In this document: positions 26,733 to 35,450 of the stretch, one piece after another
Numbering within the stretch: position 1 is the stretch's first letter
How the letters are laid out: each line of letters starts with the position of its first letter
NCBI RefSeq assembly: GCF_002028455.1
Contig: NZ_MWUM01000001.1
Coordinates: 248,001 to 312,000 of the forward strand
DNA length: 64,000 nucleotides
Direction: 5' to 3'
From: Zoogloea sp. LCSB751
Lineage (GTDB): Bacteria > Pseudomonadota > Gammaproteobacteria > Burkholderiales > Rhodocyclaceae
Notes under the pieces: model-generated
What the model saw: the letters and a program-made list of their open reading frames with translations, nothing else
Databases searched by the model: none
Told to the model about the DNA's origin: nothing
Program-made: the position numbers and the translations under genes

Positions 26733-27851
26733 TCAGCTCGTCAGGTTGGCGGCCGCCAGGGCGGTCAGCCAGCCGCCGGCCACCACGCCGGCCGGAAACA
26801 GCAGGCGCATGCGGGTCGGGAAGGGATAGCTCTCGACCCAGCGATAGAACACCGACCCGCCGGCAATGCTGACAGCCACTGCGAGGAGCAGGCCAGCCGC
26901 GTTGATGACCGGGTTGGTCGGGAAGAAATAGGTGATGGCGGCATTGACCAGCAGGCACAGCGGAAAATGCACCAGGAACACCGAGTAGGAAATCCGGCTC
27001 AGGCGGGCCAGTGGGGCCGGTAGCGGCATGCTGTGCAGGATGCCGGTCCATCGGGCCAGACCGAGGAAGACCGCGACGGTGCCGGCGATGGCAATGCGGC
27101 CGCGGAAGTCCACGCTCAGCGCGGCGATGGCCAGCAGCGCCAGCAGGGCCAGCCAGCGGCCTGCACGTGCACGGCTGGAGGCCCACCAGGCCATGATGCC
27201 GAGGCCGAAAGAGCCGAAGAAGTAGAACGCGCTTTCGTCCCACCAGGCATCCCGGTTGAAGTAGAACAGGGATGCGATGGTCATGCCTGTGATCAGCAGC
27301 GGCGCCGCGGCGCGCAGCGCCGGATGGCGGTCGCCGAGATGGCTCGGCAACCATAGCAGCAGCACCGCCAGCGCGAAGAGCTGGAAGTCGATGGCCACGT
27401 ACCACACGCCGGCCGACAGGGCTTCCTGGTCGAGCAGGTCATGCAGCAGCAGCACGTGGGCGAGCAGGCGGGGCAGGTCGGGGACCGACGAGATCGAGTG
27501 GTGATCCATCACCAGGCCGGCCAGCGCCGAACAGCCGATGGCGATCAGCAGTGCGGCGGAGTAGGGCACCACCAGGCGGGTGTAGCGCTGCAGCAGGGCA
27601 TACAGCGGAGCGATCGGTGTCGGCAGTCCGGCGGGGGCGAACTTGGACGCGAACAGGAAACCCGAGACGACGAGGAAGATCTGTACCGCCATGCGGGCAT
27701 AGACATCCAGCCCCTCGATGAGGGTCGGCATCAGGGGTTTGGCCGCATCGGCCATCGGTCCGTAAAAGGCCAGGTGATGCAGCACGATCGACACACAGGC
27801 GATAGCCTTGAGGGCGTCTATCGCCGGCATTCTTGAAGCTTCACTGCGCAT
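26733..27851 (-). CDS. Acyltransferase-3 family membrane protein
   Basis: Integral membrane protein of 372 residues with about ten hydrophobic helices. The family signature is at the N-terminus: AIDALKAIACVSIVLHHLAF, where the last histidine is the catalytic candidate, then VQIFLVVSGFLFASKF. Relatives (OafA, NodX, WecH types) transfer acetyl or other acyl groups to sugars of LPS, exopolysaccharide or peptidoglycan. No glycan gene is adjacent, so the substrate is unknown. It is convergent with the HD-GYP gene. Confidence 0.85.
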   Translation of the reverse strand: MRSEASRMPAIDALKAIACVSIVLHHLAFYGPMADAAKPLMPTLIEGLDVYARMAVQIFLVVSGFLFASKFAPAGLPTPIAPLYALLQRYTRLVVPYSAALLIAIGCSALAGLVMDHHSISSVPDLPRLLAHVLLLHDLLDQEALSAGVWYVAIDFQLFALAVLLLWLPSHLGDRHPALRAAAPLLITGMTIASLFYFNRDAWWDESAFYFFGSFGLGIMAWWASSRARAGRWLALLALLAIAALSVDFRGRIAIAGTVAVFLGLARWTGILHSMPLPAPLARLSRISYSVFLVHFPLCLLVNAAITYFFPTNPVINAAGLLLAVAVSIAGGSVFYRWVESYPFPTRMRLLFPAGVVAGGWLTALAAANLTS

Positions 27852-28183
27852 GGGTTCGCGTGTCCTCCGGAAGGCAGGAATCGATGCTCAACATGCGGAC
27901 ACGAGCGGGCGCGGCGGCCTGCTCAGGCGGACAGGATCTGCGGGAATAAAGGGTGGCCGACACGCTCAGGGCAGGGTGTGCCCGATGCTCGGCGAAGATG
28001 GGACAGAAACAGATCAATCCGGAAAGTCGCTGCCTCAAGGGCAACGCTGCTCGGCGTGTTGAACGCTAAGCCGTAATTATACGGACCGTACGGCGGGGTG
28101 TGGTCAGAATTCGCCCAAAATGGGCACATCCCGAAAGATGCCCCCATCGATCCAGCGGGAGGCGCAGGCGCGCCTCGGCAGGC
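27852..28183. other. 332-base intergenic region, no gene seen
   Basis: No convincing coding frame, tRNA or repeat is visible. Near its right end, GAGGCGC-AGGC-GCGCCTC (28159-28176) lies just past the YceI stop and may be its transcript end, though it lacks a T run. The left part must hold the promoter of the acyltransferase gene. A short CGGACCGTACGG palindromic stretch lies near 28082. Confidence 0.6.
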
Positions 28184-28750
28184 TTACGGCTTGTAGGCCT
28201 CGACGGCGATGGTCAGCTTGACCTCGTCACCGACGTAGGGGGCGTACTTGCCGGCGTTGAACTCGGTGCGCTTGATGGTCGCCGTGGCGTTGGCGCCACA
28301 GGCCGGCTTCTTCAGCATCGGGTGTTCCATACAGTGGAAGGAGGTGACGGTCAGGGTCACCGGCTTGGTGATGCCCTTGATGGTCAGGTTGCCTTCGATG
28401 GTGGCCGGCTTGTCACCGTCGAAGTTCACCTTGGTGGACTTGTAGGTGATGGTCGGGTACTTGGCGGTGTCGAAGAAGTCTTCGCCCTGGATGTGCTGGT
28501 TGAACAGCGGGTAGCCGGTGTTCACCGAGGTGGTGTCGATGGTCACGTCCACCGAGCCGGTCTTGGCGGCCTTGTCCAGGGTGATGGTGCCGGTGGTCTT
28601 GTCAAAGCGCGACAGCTGGGTGGAGTAGCCGAAGTGGCTGTACTCGAAGCGCGGGAAGGTGTGGGTGCCTTCGATGGTGTAGGTCTCCGGCGCGGCGAAG
28701 GCGGCGGACGACAGGGCGGTGGCGATGGCCAGGGTGACGAGTTTCTTCAT
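28184..28750 (-). CDS. YceI family periplasmic protein (first copy)
   Basis: Protein of 188 residues with a signal peptide (MKKLVTLAIATALSSAAFAAPETY). The lipocalin-like YceI fold is recognisable from YTIEGTHTFPRFEYSHFGYSTQLSRF, DFFDTAKYPTITYKSTKV, GNLTIKGITKPVTL and the C-terminal NAGKYAPYVGDEVKLTIAVEAYK. YceI relatives bind long isoprenoid chains such as polyprenyl or quinone tails. It is the last gene of the five-gene minus-strand redox operon and differs clearly in sequence from the copy 39 bases upstream. Confidence 0.9.
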   Translation of the reverse strand: MKKLVTLAIATALSSAAFAAPETYTIEGTHTFPRFEYSHFGYSTQLSRFDKTTGTITLDKAAKTGSVDVTIDTTSVNTGYPLFNQHIQGEDFFDTAKYPTITYKSTKVNFDGDKPATIEGNLTIKGITKPVTLTVTSFHCMEHPMLKKPACGANATATIKRTEFNAGKYAPYVGDEVKLTIAVEAYKP

Positions 28751-28788
28751 GCTGATCTCCGTTTTACGTTGGGGTTTGGGGTTGGGGC

Positions 28789-29364
28789 TTACTTCTTGGC
28801 CGCGGCTGCGGGGGCGGCCACGACGTGGAACTTGATCTCGATTTCGTTGGCGACGGCGCTGACGTCAGACCACGGGCCTTCGCCGATGTTGAAATCCATG
28901 CGCTTGAGCACGAAGCCGCCGTCGAAGACGCCGTTGGCGCCGTCCTGCTTGAAGGTGAAGGGGGCGGTGATGTCGCGGGTCTGACCCTTGATGGTCATTT
29001 TGCCGACGGCCTCGAAGCGGTTGCCGCCGAGGGCCTTGACGCCGGTGGACACGAACTTGGCGGTCGGGAAGGCCTTCACGTTGAACCACTGCTTGCCGAC
29101 CACTTCGTCGTTGGCGTCCTTGGAGCCGGCGTCGATGCTGGCCAGGTCGATCTCAAGCACGGTGCTGGCAGCGGTCGGCTTGGCCGGGTCGAAGGCCAGC
29201 TGGGCGGTGAACTTCTTGAAGCTGCCGGGCACCGGCACGCCCATCTGCTTGGATGTGAAGGCGAGGCTGCTCCTGGCGGCGTCCACTTGCTTGAACTCCA
29301 CGGCGTGGGCGGCGCCGGCCAGCAGCAGGGCGGCGGCCGGCAGGGCGATGTGACGGATCTTCAT
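28789..29364 (-). CDS. YceI family periplasmic protein (second copy)
   Basis: Protein of 191 residues with signal peptide ending AGAAHAVEF and an alanine/lysine-rich tail. YceI motifs: FKQVDAARSSLAFTSKQMGVPVPGSFKKF, WFNVKAFPTAKFVSTGVK, GKMTIKGQTRDITAPF and FNIGEGPWSDVSAVANEIEIKF. It is of the type commonly encoded next to a cytochrome b561 and thought to act with it in quinone-linked electron transfer. The cytochrome gene ends 27 bases upstream. Confidence 0.9.
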   Translation of the reverse strand: MKIRHIALPAAALLLAGAAHAVEFKQVDAARSSLAFTSKQMGVPVPGSFKKFTAQLAFDPAKPTAASTVLEIDLASIDAGSKDANDEVVGKQWFNVKAFPTAKFVSTGVKALGGNRFEAVGKMTIKGQTRDITAPFTFKQDGANGVFDGGFVLKRMDFNIGEGPWSDVSAVANEIEIKFHVVAAPAAAAKK

Positions 29365-29391
29365 GGGGTCTCTCCTTGTCTTGGGGGCGGC

Positions 29392-29931
29392 TTACTTGCC
29401 GAAGGGCAGCATGCGACGCAGCGTGCTGTCCTTGTCGATGACGTGGTGCTTGAGGGCGCCGGCCAGGTGCAGGCCGACCAGGGAAATCAGCGACCAGCTG
29501 AGGACTTCGTGCATCTCCTCGAGCAGCTCACCGAGTTCCTTGTCCTTGCCGATCAGGTCGGGGATCGGCAGCACGCCGAAGTACACCACCTGGAAGCCCT
29601 TGGCCGAGCTCATCAGCCAGCCGGACAGTGGTACCAGGAACATCAGCAGGTACAGCAGGTGATGGGTGCCCTCGGCGATCTTGTGCTGCCAGGCCGGCAT
29701 CGGCAGCGGCGCCGGCGGACGGTGGGTGAGGCGCCACAGGATGCGCGGCACGAACAGCAGCAGCACCGTCATGCCGATCCACTTGTGATACGAGTACAGC
29801 TTGAGCTTGTTCGGCGACAGGGGCAGGCCGTGCATGTAGAGGCCGAGCGGGAAGGCCGCCAGGATCAGGATGGCGATCAGCCAGTGGGCCGCGATGGCGG
29901 GGCCGGTATAGCGTGCGGTAGGTTGATTCAT
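29392..29931 (-). CDS. Cytochrome b561 (CybB type)
   Basis: Four-helix membrane cytochrome b of 179 residues from the ATG at 29931. Candidate haem-ligand histidines lie in AIAAHWLIAILIL (helix 1), YSYHKWIGMTVLL (helix 2), TLAEGTHHLLYLLMF-like helix 3 and LVGLHLAGALKHH (helix 4). This class oxidises ubiquinol and can pass electrons to superoxide or a periplasmic acceptor. Its start overlaps the stop of the dioxygenase-like gene by four bases (ATGA). Together with the two YceI genes it makes a familiar cytochrome b561-YceI unit. Confidence 0.9.
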   Translation of the reverse strand: MNQPTARYTGPAIAAHWLIAILILAAFPLGLYMHGLPLSPNKLKLYSYHKWIGMTVLLLFVPRILWRLTHRPPAPLPMPAWQHKIAEGTHHLLYLLMFLVPLSGWLMSSAKGFQVVYFGVLPIPDLIGKDKELGELLEEMHEVLSWSLISLVGLHLAGALKHHVIDKDSTLRRMLPFGK

Positions 29932-30749
29932 TGTTGTTGCTCCGTGCGGAAAGGGGACACGCTGCCTGTTTGCCACAGGTAGGCGTCCATCGCCAGACCC
30001 CCGTAGGTGTATTCCGGTTCCATGCGCAGCGGGATCTCGTCCTTATCGGCAGCGCCGAGGGCGACGAACAACGGCAGCAGGTGCTCCTCGCTGGGGTGGG
30101 CATCGGCGCCGTGAGGGGCGACGCGGCGGTAGTCCAGCAGGGCCGGGCGGTCGTCGCGGGACAAGGCCTCGCCGAGCCAGTCGGCGAAGGCCTGGGCCTG
30201 CGGCACGACGGCGCTGTTGGTGCCCCAGGTGAGCCAGCCGAAATTGTGGGTCACTGCGCCGGAGGCGAGGATCAGCACGCCCTCGTCACGCAAGGGGCGC
30301 AGCGCGACGCCGAGGCGGCGGTGCCAGTCGGTGCCGGCATAGGGTTGCAGCGCCAGTTGGACGACAGGGATGTCGGCTTGTGGGTACATGGCCTTCAGCG
30401 GAATCCACGCGCCGTGGTCGAGGCCGCGGTCGGGCACTTCTTCGATCGGCAGGCCGGCGCCGGCGAGGAGTTCGCGAACCCGCGCGGCCACGTCCGGCGC
30501 GCCGGGGGCCGGGTATTCCATCGCGTACAGGGCCGGCGGGAAGCCGCCGAAGTCGTGGATGGTCTCCGGCGTCGCGGCGGTGCTGACGGTCGGCTGGCGG
30601 GCCGCCCAGTGGGCGGAGATCACCAGTACGGCGCGGGGGTGCGGCAGGTCGGCGCCGAGGCGTTCCCACAGGTGGACCGTGGCGCCCGGGTTAAGCAGCA
30701 CGTCGGGCGCGCCGTGGGACACGAAGAGGACGGGTTGGCGGGCGGTCAT
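29928..30749 (-). CDS. Class III extradiol dioxygenase-like protein (DODA/YgiD type)
   Basis: Protein of 273 residues of the 4,5-DOPA-dioxygenase/LigB superfamily. Metal-ligand histidines are expected in FVSHGAPDVLL (His near 12), ISAHWAARQPTV, DHGAWIPLKAMYP and SGAVTHNFGWL, all present. Members open catechol rings next to the hydroxyls (YgiD acts on L-DOPA), but the physiological substrate in most bacteria is unknown. It overlaps both its upstream (NmrA-like) and downstream (cytochrome b561) neighbours by four bases, so the three are tightly coupled. Confidence 0.85.
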   Translation of the reverse strand: MTARQPVLFVSHGAPDVLLNPGATVHLWERLGADLPHPRAVLVISAHWAARQPTVSTAATPETIHDFGGFPPALYAMEYPAPGAPDVAARVRELLAGAGLPIEEVPDRGLDHGAWIPLKAMYPQADIPVVQLALQPYAGTDWHRRLGVALRPLRDEGVLILASGAVTHNFGWLTWGTNSAVVPQAQAFADWLGEALSRDDRPALLDYRRVAPHGADAHPSEEHLLPLFVALGAADKDEIPLRMEPEYTYGGLAMDAYLWQTGSVSPFRTEQQQ

Positions 30750-31627
30750 GAGGTGCTCCTCGGGGTGAAGTATTCGTGGATCATGCAGTCGAGGGACTTG
30801 GGCGGGTGGCCGACCAAGGCCGCGAAATCGTTACCGGTGCGTGCGAAGCGCCCTTCGGCGACAGCGCGGAACAGGTTGCCCAAGGCGTTGGCCTGCCACG
30901 CGGGCAGGCCGGCCTGTTGCTGGGCCGCCACGTATTCGGCTTCGCTGATTGCCGAGTAACGCAGCGCTTGGCCGCTGACCCGGGCGATCTTGTCGGCGAT
31001 CGTCGCGAAGCCGCTGGCGACCTGGCCGGTGAGTTCATAGACACGCTTTTCCAGACGCGGGGCGAGGGCGGCGGCGGCCATGGCCTGGGCCAGCTCGTCG
31101 CGGGACACCAGGCTGACGGCGCCTTCGCCGGCCGGTAGCGCCAGGATGCCGTCGTTATGCGCCGGCCCGGCCAGCTGGGGCAGGTCGTCGGCGTACAGCG
31201 TGTTGCGCAGCACCGTGTGGACGAGGCCGCTGTCGGCCAGCGCGTTTTCGGCTTCCCGGTGCACCGCGGCGTATTCGGCCGGCGAGTCGGCGGCTACGTC
31301 CAGCAGGCTGACGTAGAAGACGTGCAGCACGCCGGCCCCGCGGGCGGCGGCGATGGCCTGGCGGTGGCGGGCGATGCGCTGCGTCCGCGGGCCGTAGGTG
31401 GACGTCAGGATCAGCCGTTCGACGCCGGCGAAGGCGCTGGCCAGTGTGGCCGGCTGGTCGAAGTCGCCGTGGCGGATCTCCACGCCGCGGCTCGCCAGGT
31501 CGGCGGCCCGGCCGGGCTCGCGGACGCTCACTGCCAGCCGGCCGGCCACGGGGGCCGGGGAGCGGGCGATGAGGTGCTGGACGATGCGCCGGCCGAGTCG
31601 ACCATTGGCGCCGCTGACGAGGATCAC
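30746..31627 (-). CDS. NmrA-like/atypical SDR NAD(P)-binding oxidoreductase
   Basis: Protein of 293 residues beginning at a GTG (31627), which gives MILVSGANGRLGRRIVQHL, the expected N-terminal dinucleotide-binding loop GxxGxxG. Later motifs (GVEIRHGDFDQPATLASAFAGVERLIL and VSLLDVAADSPAEYAAVHREAENAL) match the QorB/NmrA-like subgroup that reduces quinones or senses redox state. An ATG upstream would extend over the LysR gene and is rejected. It is the first gene of the five-gene operon, and the divergent LysR gene begins 106 bases away. Confidence 0.85.
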   Translation of the reverse strand: MILVSGANGRLGRRIVQHLIARSPAPVAGRLAVSVREPGRAADLASRGVEIRHGDFDQPATLASAFAGVERLILTSTYGPRTQRIARHRQAIAAARGAGVLHVFYVSLLDVAADSPAEYAAVHREAENALADSGLVHTVLRNTLYADDLPQLAGPAHNDGILALPAGEGAVSLVSRDELAQAMAAAALAPRLEKRVYELTGQVASGFATIADKIARVSGQALRYSAISEAEYVAAQQQAGLPAWQANALGNLFRAVAEGRFARTGNDFAALVGHPPKSLDCMIHEYFTPRSTS

Positions 31628-31733
31628 GGCAGTTCTCTCTTGTTGGGTGTTGGTGTGTGGAGCGAACTTTATGCTTTCGATTGGAGCGGAAATAGCCTTT
31701 AATGGGGAAATGTTTGTTGCCTGATTTGAAACA

Positions 31734-32642
31734 ATGGATCGTCTGCATGCGATGGAAGTGTTCGTCCGCGTCGCCGAGGCCGGCAGTTTCACCGCCGCCG
31801 CCGACCACCTGGGGCTGGCTCGTTCGGCAGTGACCCGCCAGATCGCCGCGCTGGAGGCCCATCTGGGCGTCAAGCTGATCGCCCGCAGCACGCGCAGTCT
31901 CAAGCTCACGTCGGCGGGGCTGGCCTACCTGGAACGTAGCCGCGAGATCCTCGACCTGGTCGGTGTCGCCGAAAGTGATCTGGCCGGCGGCGACCGCCGC
32001 CCGCGCGGGCCGATCCGCGTCAGCGTGCCGATGAGCTTCGGCGTGCGCCACCTGGTGCCGCTGGTCGCCGATTTCGTCACCACCTATCCGGAAGTCAGCC
32101 TGGACATGGATTTCGACGACCGCCAGGTGAATCTCATCGAGAGCGGCCTCGACCTGGCCATCCGCATCACCACGCAGCTCGACCCGACCCAGGTGGCCCG
32201 CCGCCTGTCGGTGGCGCGGATGGTCACGCTGGCTTCGCCAGCCTATCTGGAGCGGCACGGCTGCCCGCAGAAGCCGGAGGACCTGCTGGCCCACCAGTGC
32301 CTCGGTTACACCGGTACCGCCAAGGTCAGCTGGCCTTATCTGGTGGACGAGGAATTGATCTGGGTGCCAGTGCGCTGCCGCCTGCAGGCCAACAGCGGCG
32401 ATGCACTGGTGGACATGGCCCAGCGTGGCCTGGGCATCTGCCGTCAACCGAGCTTCATCGCCGCGCCGGCGATCCAGGCGGGTTTGCTGACGCGCATCCT
32501 GGTGGATTTTCCGGGGCCAGAGCTGGGTATCTACGCGGTCTTCCCCAGCAACCGCTACGTGCCGAGTCGCGTGCGTGCGCTGGCCGACTACCTGGCCGAG
32601 CGCATCGGGCCCGTGCCGTACTGGGACCAGAGCCTGCCGTAA
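31734..32642 (+). CDS. LysR-family transcriptional regulator
   Basis: Protein of 302 residues. N-terminal winged helix-turn-helix MEVFVRVAEAGSFTAAADHLGLARSAVTRQIAALEAHLG, then the LysR effector domain (RGPIRVSVPMSFGVRHLVPLV...). It is closest in style to the CrgA/AaeR-like subgroup. It is divergent from the NmrA-like gene; the 106-base gap is AT-rich for this genome and should hold its operator. It most likely controls the neighbouring redox operon in response to a quinone, aromatic or electrophile, which is typical for this arrangement. Confidence 0.9.
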   Translation: MDRLHAMEVFVRVAEAGSFTAAADHLGLARSAVTRQIAALEAHLGVKLIARSTRSLKLTSAGLAYLERSREILDLVGVAESDLAGGDRRPRGPIRVSVPMSFGVRHLVPLVADFVTTYPEVSLDMDFDDRQVNLIESGLDLAIRITTQLDPTQVARRLSVARMVTLASPAYLERHGCPQKPEDLLAHQCLGYTGTAKVSWPYLVDEELIWVPVRCRLQANSGDALVDMAQRGLGICRQPSFIAAPAIQAGLLTRILVDFPGPELGIYAVFPSNRYVPSRVRALADYLAERIGPVPYWDQSLP

Positions 32643-32661
32643 GCGTCAAGCGCGCGTGGAT

Positions 32662-32689
32662 TGCCGCTCCCGGGAACTCTGCTATAACA
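32662..32689 (+). promoter_or_regulatory. Sigma-70-type promoter of the di-haem cytochrome cluster
   Basis: TTGCCG (32662-32667), 16 bases, then TATAAC (32684-32689). TGC directly before the -10 box gives an extended -10. Transcription would start near 32696 and produce a leader of about 110 bases. It is the best promoter-like sequence between the LysR stop and the cluster. Confidence 0.6.
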
Positions 32690-32806
32690 CCATCATGACC
32701 GGCCCCGACAGAGAGATGTCACCCTAAAGCCCCGTGGCATCAGACCGCCGGGGCAGCAAGCCAGATGGGCGCCGGACTCGCTCCCTTCCCGGAAGGAGAC
32801 GCATCC
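32690..32806 (+). promoter_or_regulatory. Structured leader with possible pseudoknot and RBS-masking hairpin
   Basis: Three elements can be drawn. First, GATGTCAC (32716-32723) pairs with GTGGCATC (32735-32742), eight pairs including one G-U. Second, GCCCC in that loop (32730-32734) can pair with GGGGC (32751-32755), making an H-type pseudoknot. Third, CTCCCTTCCCGGAAGGAG (32781-32798) folds on itself and buries the ribosome binding site GGAAGGAG, eight bases before the ATG at 32807. The layout is that of a translational riboswitch or thermosensor. I compared it from memory with common riboswitch consensus motifs and found no match. The fold is by hand, not computed. Confidence 0.45.
32696..32728 (+). 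CDS. Possible 10-codon leader peptide
   Basis: ATG at 32696 opens a frame encoding MTGPDREMSP and stopping at TAA (32726-32728), inside the 5' strand of the pseudoknot. Ribosomes reading it would unfold the first stem, so it could couple translation to leader structure. There is no good ribosome binding site because the ATG lies at or near the predicted transcript start; it would have to be read as a leaderless frame. It may be chance. Confidence 0.2.
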
Positions 32807-35437
32807 ATGAAGCGCGCATATGTGGCCGCCGTTGCGGCCGTCGTGGTTGTTCTGGGTTCTTATCTGGCACTCCGCCTTCCGGTTCTCGAGACCGGCTGGC
32901 AGCAGGCCCATGCCGACAATCCAGCCCCGGCGGCGGCTCCGCTTGCGGCCGCTGCAGCCCCGCAGTCCGAGGCGGCCAGCGTGGACCAGGATGCGCCGTA
33001 CCGGGAGTCCTGCGCCCGCGAGGGGCTCAGTGAATCCGAGTGCGTCGGCCGCCTGATCTGGTTCAAGGCGACTGCCGGCAACGACCGTTTCCACACCTAC
33101 ACCTTCCAGCAGCGCATCGGCGTGCTGGTGGACTGGTTCCGGGTGCTGCGCACCGACCAGCGGGATGACCGGTTCTGGGCCTGGGGCATCATCAACGACC
33201 CGGCCTGCTGCAAGCCCGGCGACGCCAACTGTCCGGCCAAGTCCCTGGACGAGACCTACGGCTTCGACTGGTGCCCGGGCGACGACGTGCTGCTCAAGTA
33301 CGTCGGCAAGGCGGGCTATGTGGATCCGGCCTGCGGCCTGAAGGACGCCGCCCTCGACCCCGACGATCCGCACACCCAGGGTGGCAAGCTCGACCAGCGT
33401 CACAGCGCCTGCGATCTCAAGTTCGGCACCTCGACCGGTGCGCTGGGCATCCGCAAATTTCCGAACCCGCGCTTCGACGCCGCCAAGTGGAAGGCCCTCA
33501 ACGGCGGAGTCGGTAGCTGGGCCGGTTTCGACCGCAAGATGGATGCGATCACCGGCATCGAGTCCGACAGCCGGGTCAGCAAGCTGGCCGATGCGTCCGT
33601 CGAGCCGCCTTTCCTGATCGGCACCTCCTGCGGCTCCTGCCATATCGCCTTCGATCCGCTCAATCCGCCGGCCGACCCGGCCCATCCGAAGTGGGAGAAC
33701 ATCAAGGGGCTGATCGGCAACCAGTACACCCGCATGTCCGAATTGCTCGGCTCGGGCATGCCCAAGTCGGCGCTCGAATACCAGATGTTCGCCCACGCCC
33801 GGCCGGGGGTGACGGACACCTCGGCGATCTCCCACGATCAGGTTAACAACCCCGGCACCATCAACGCGCTGATCAACGTGGCCCAGCGCCCGGTGTTCAA
33901 GGGCGAATCCATCACCAAGTGGCGCAAGGTGGCCGACTGCGGGGTGGAGAAGGACGAGTCCAAGTGCTGGTGCGAACCCGGCCGGCAAGGCAAGTGCTGG
34001 CAGTTCTCGACCCGCAAGGACGACACGACCACCGTGCACCTGGGTGGGCAGAAGGTCGTGCTGCCCGGCGTGCATCACATCCTCAAGGGTGGGGAGGATT
34101 CAATCGGTGCGCTGGAGGCGATCCAGCGGGTGTACTTCAATATCGGCTCCTGCTCGGAGCAGTGCTGGGTCAATCACTTCAGCGACATGCGCCAGGTGGA
34201 CCCGGAGCAGCGCGGCTTCGGCCAGACGCCTTTTAACATCGGCCAGTGCCGGCGCGATTGCCCCAATTTCCGGGCGGTGGAAGACCGGCTGCAGAACGTG
34301 CTGGATTTCTTCACGTCGGGCGAGTCGGATGAAACCGATCTCTTTGCCGCGCGAGCCAACGCCCGCAAGCTGAAGAGCCCGACGGCCGCCTACACCCGCG
34401 CCGACCTGGCGGCCGACCTGGAGAAAGAGTTCGGCAAGGGCGCCGTGGCCCGTGGCCAGACGGTGTTCGCGGAGAACTGCGCACGCTGCCATTCCAGCAT
34501 TCTCGAGGCCGACGGCGGGCCGTTCAAGAGCCGGGATTTCGCGGCCACCAACGATGCGCATCCGCGCAAGGTACGCGCCGATTTCCTCGGTAACGACCAG
34601 GCCACGCCGGTGACCGAGGTTGGTACCTTCCCGTGCCGCGCGCTGCATTCCAACCACATGGCCGGCCATCTCTACCAGGAATACGGTTCCGAGGATCTGC
34701 GTGCCCGCCCGCCGGTGGCCGACCTGCCCGAGCGGGAAGACCTGAAGAACGGCGGGCGCGGCTACATGCGCAACATCTCGCTGGTGAATGTGTGGGCCAC
34801 CGCGCCCTTCATGCACAACAACGCCATCGGGCCCGAGGTGTGCGGCAATCCGGCCAACAAGGACAACGATTTCCACCGCGCCCGCTACGCCGGGCCAGAC
34901 AACAAGCTGCTGGCCGGGCAGCCCGCCTGCGTGCGCTACGACCCGAGCGTGGAGGGGCGCTTCGATCTCTACAAGCGCTCCATGTTCGAGCTGCTGCACC
35001 CGAAAGAGCGGGGCCGCAAGGTGACGTTGACCAACGCCGACCTGATCGTCGATGTGGGCATTCGGCCGCTGGAGGGCAAGCTTGAAAAGCCGCTCGGCGG
35101 CTTCGGCCAGGCGCGCATTCCGATGGGGGCGAGCGCCGGCTTCCTCAACGGCCTGATGCACAAGCAGCTGATCGGCGACCTCTTCCTCGCCAAGCGCGAT
35201 CCGGCCCGGCTGGAGGCGGCCGGCAAGAAGGCGCTGGTCCCGACCCTGCAGGGGATTGCCGACGAGGTGCTGAAGAACCCGGCGCGCTTCGTCGAGATCC
35301 TGCGTGAGAAGCGGGACTTCCTCGCTGCCAACTACGTCAGCTGCGACCAGCTTGTCGAGAACGAGGGCCATCGTTTCGGCGAGGACCTGAGCGAGGCGGA
35401 CAAGAAGGCCATCACCGCCTTCCTCGCCACCCTGTGA
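32807..35437 (+). CDS. Large di-haem c-type cytochrome, first gene of the cluster
   Basis: Protein of 876 residues with an N-terminal membrane helix (about 6-24) followed by an alanine/proline-rich linker. It could be anchored or cleaved near AHADN. Two c-type haem sites are seen: CGSCH (275-279) and CARCH (558-562). The second half contains GRGYMRNISLVNVWATAPFMHNNAIGPE, which recalls the distal-side segment of di-haem peroxidase/RoxA-like proteins. The region between the haems is unusually rich in cysteines (for example CCKPGDANC and SKCWCEPGRQGKCW), suggesting several disulphides. The ATG at 32807 is preceded by GGAAGGAG, itself held in a hairpin. No established function is recognised. The next gene starts 13 bases after the stop. 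Confidence 0.8.
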   Translation: MKRAYVAAVAAVVVVLGSYLALRLPVLETGWQQAHADNPAPAAAPLAAAAAPQSEAASVDQDAPYRESCAREGLSESECVGRLIWFKATAGNDRFHTYTFQQRIGVLVDWFRVLRTDQRDDRFWAWGIINDPACCKPGDANCPAKSLDETYGFDWCPGDDVLLKYVGKAGYVDPACGLKDAALDPDDPHTQGGKLDQRHSACDLKFGTSTGALGIRKFPNPRFDAAKWKALNGGVGSWAGFDRKMDAITGIESDSRVSKLADASVEPPFLIGTSCGSCHIAFDPLNPPADPAHPKWENIKGLIGNQYTRMSELLGSGMPKSALEYQMFAHARPGVTDTSAISHDQVNNPGTINALINVAQRPVFKGESITKWRKVADCGVEKDESKCWCEPGRQGKCWQFSTRKDDTTTVHLGGQKVVLPGVHHILKGGEDSIGALEAIQRVYFNIGSCSEQCWVNHFSDMRQVDPEQRGFGQTPFNIGQCRRDCPNFRAVEDRLQNVLDFFTSGESDETDLFAARANARKLKSPTAAYTRADLAADLEKEFGKGAVARGQTVFAENCARCHSSILEADGGPFKSRDFAATNDAHPRKVRADFLGNDQATPVTEVGTFPCRALHSNHMAGHLYQEYGSEDLRARPPVADLPEREDLKNGGRGYMRNISLVNVWATAPFMHNNAIGPEVCGNPANKDNDFHRARYAGPDNKLLAGQPACVRYDPSVEGRFDLYKRSMFELLHPKERGRKVTLTNADLIVDVGIRPLEGKLEKPLGGFGQARIPMGASAGFLNGLMHKQLIGDLFLAKRDPARLEAAGKKALVPTLQGIADEVLKNPARFVEILREKRDFLAANYVSCDQLVENEGHRFGEDLSEADKKAITAFLATL

Positions 35438-35450
35438 GAGGAGTGACGCC

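Noticed and set aside
32690..32806. Known riboswitch class (cobalamin, c-di-GMP, SAM-II, TPP, fluoride, ZTP)
   Set aside because: The conserved consensus elements of these classes were compared from memory and not found; it is reported only as an unassigned structured leader.
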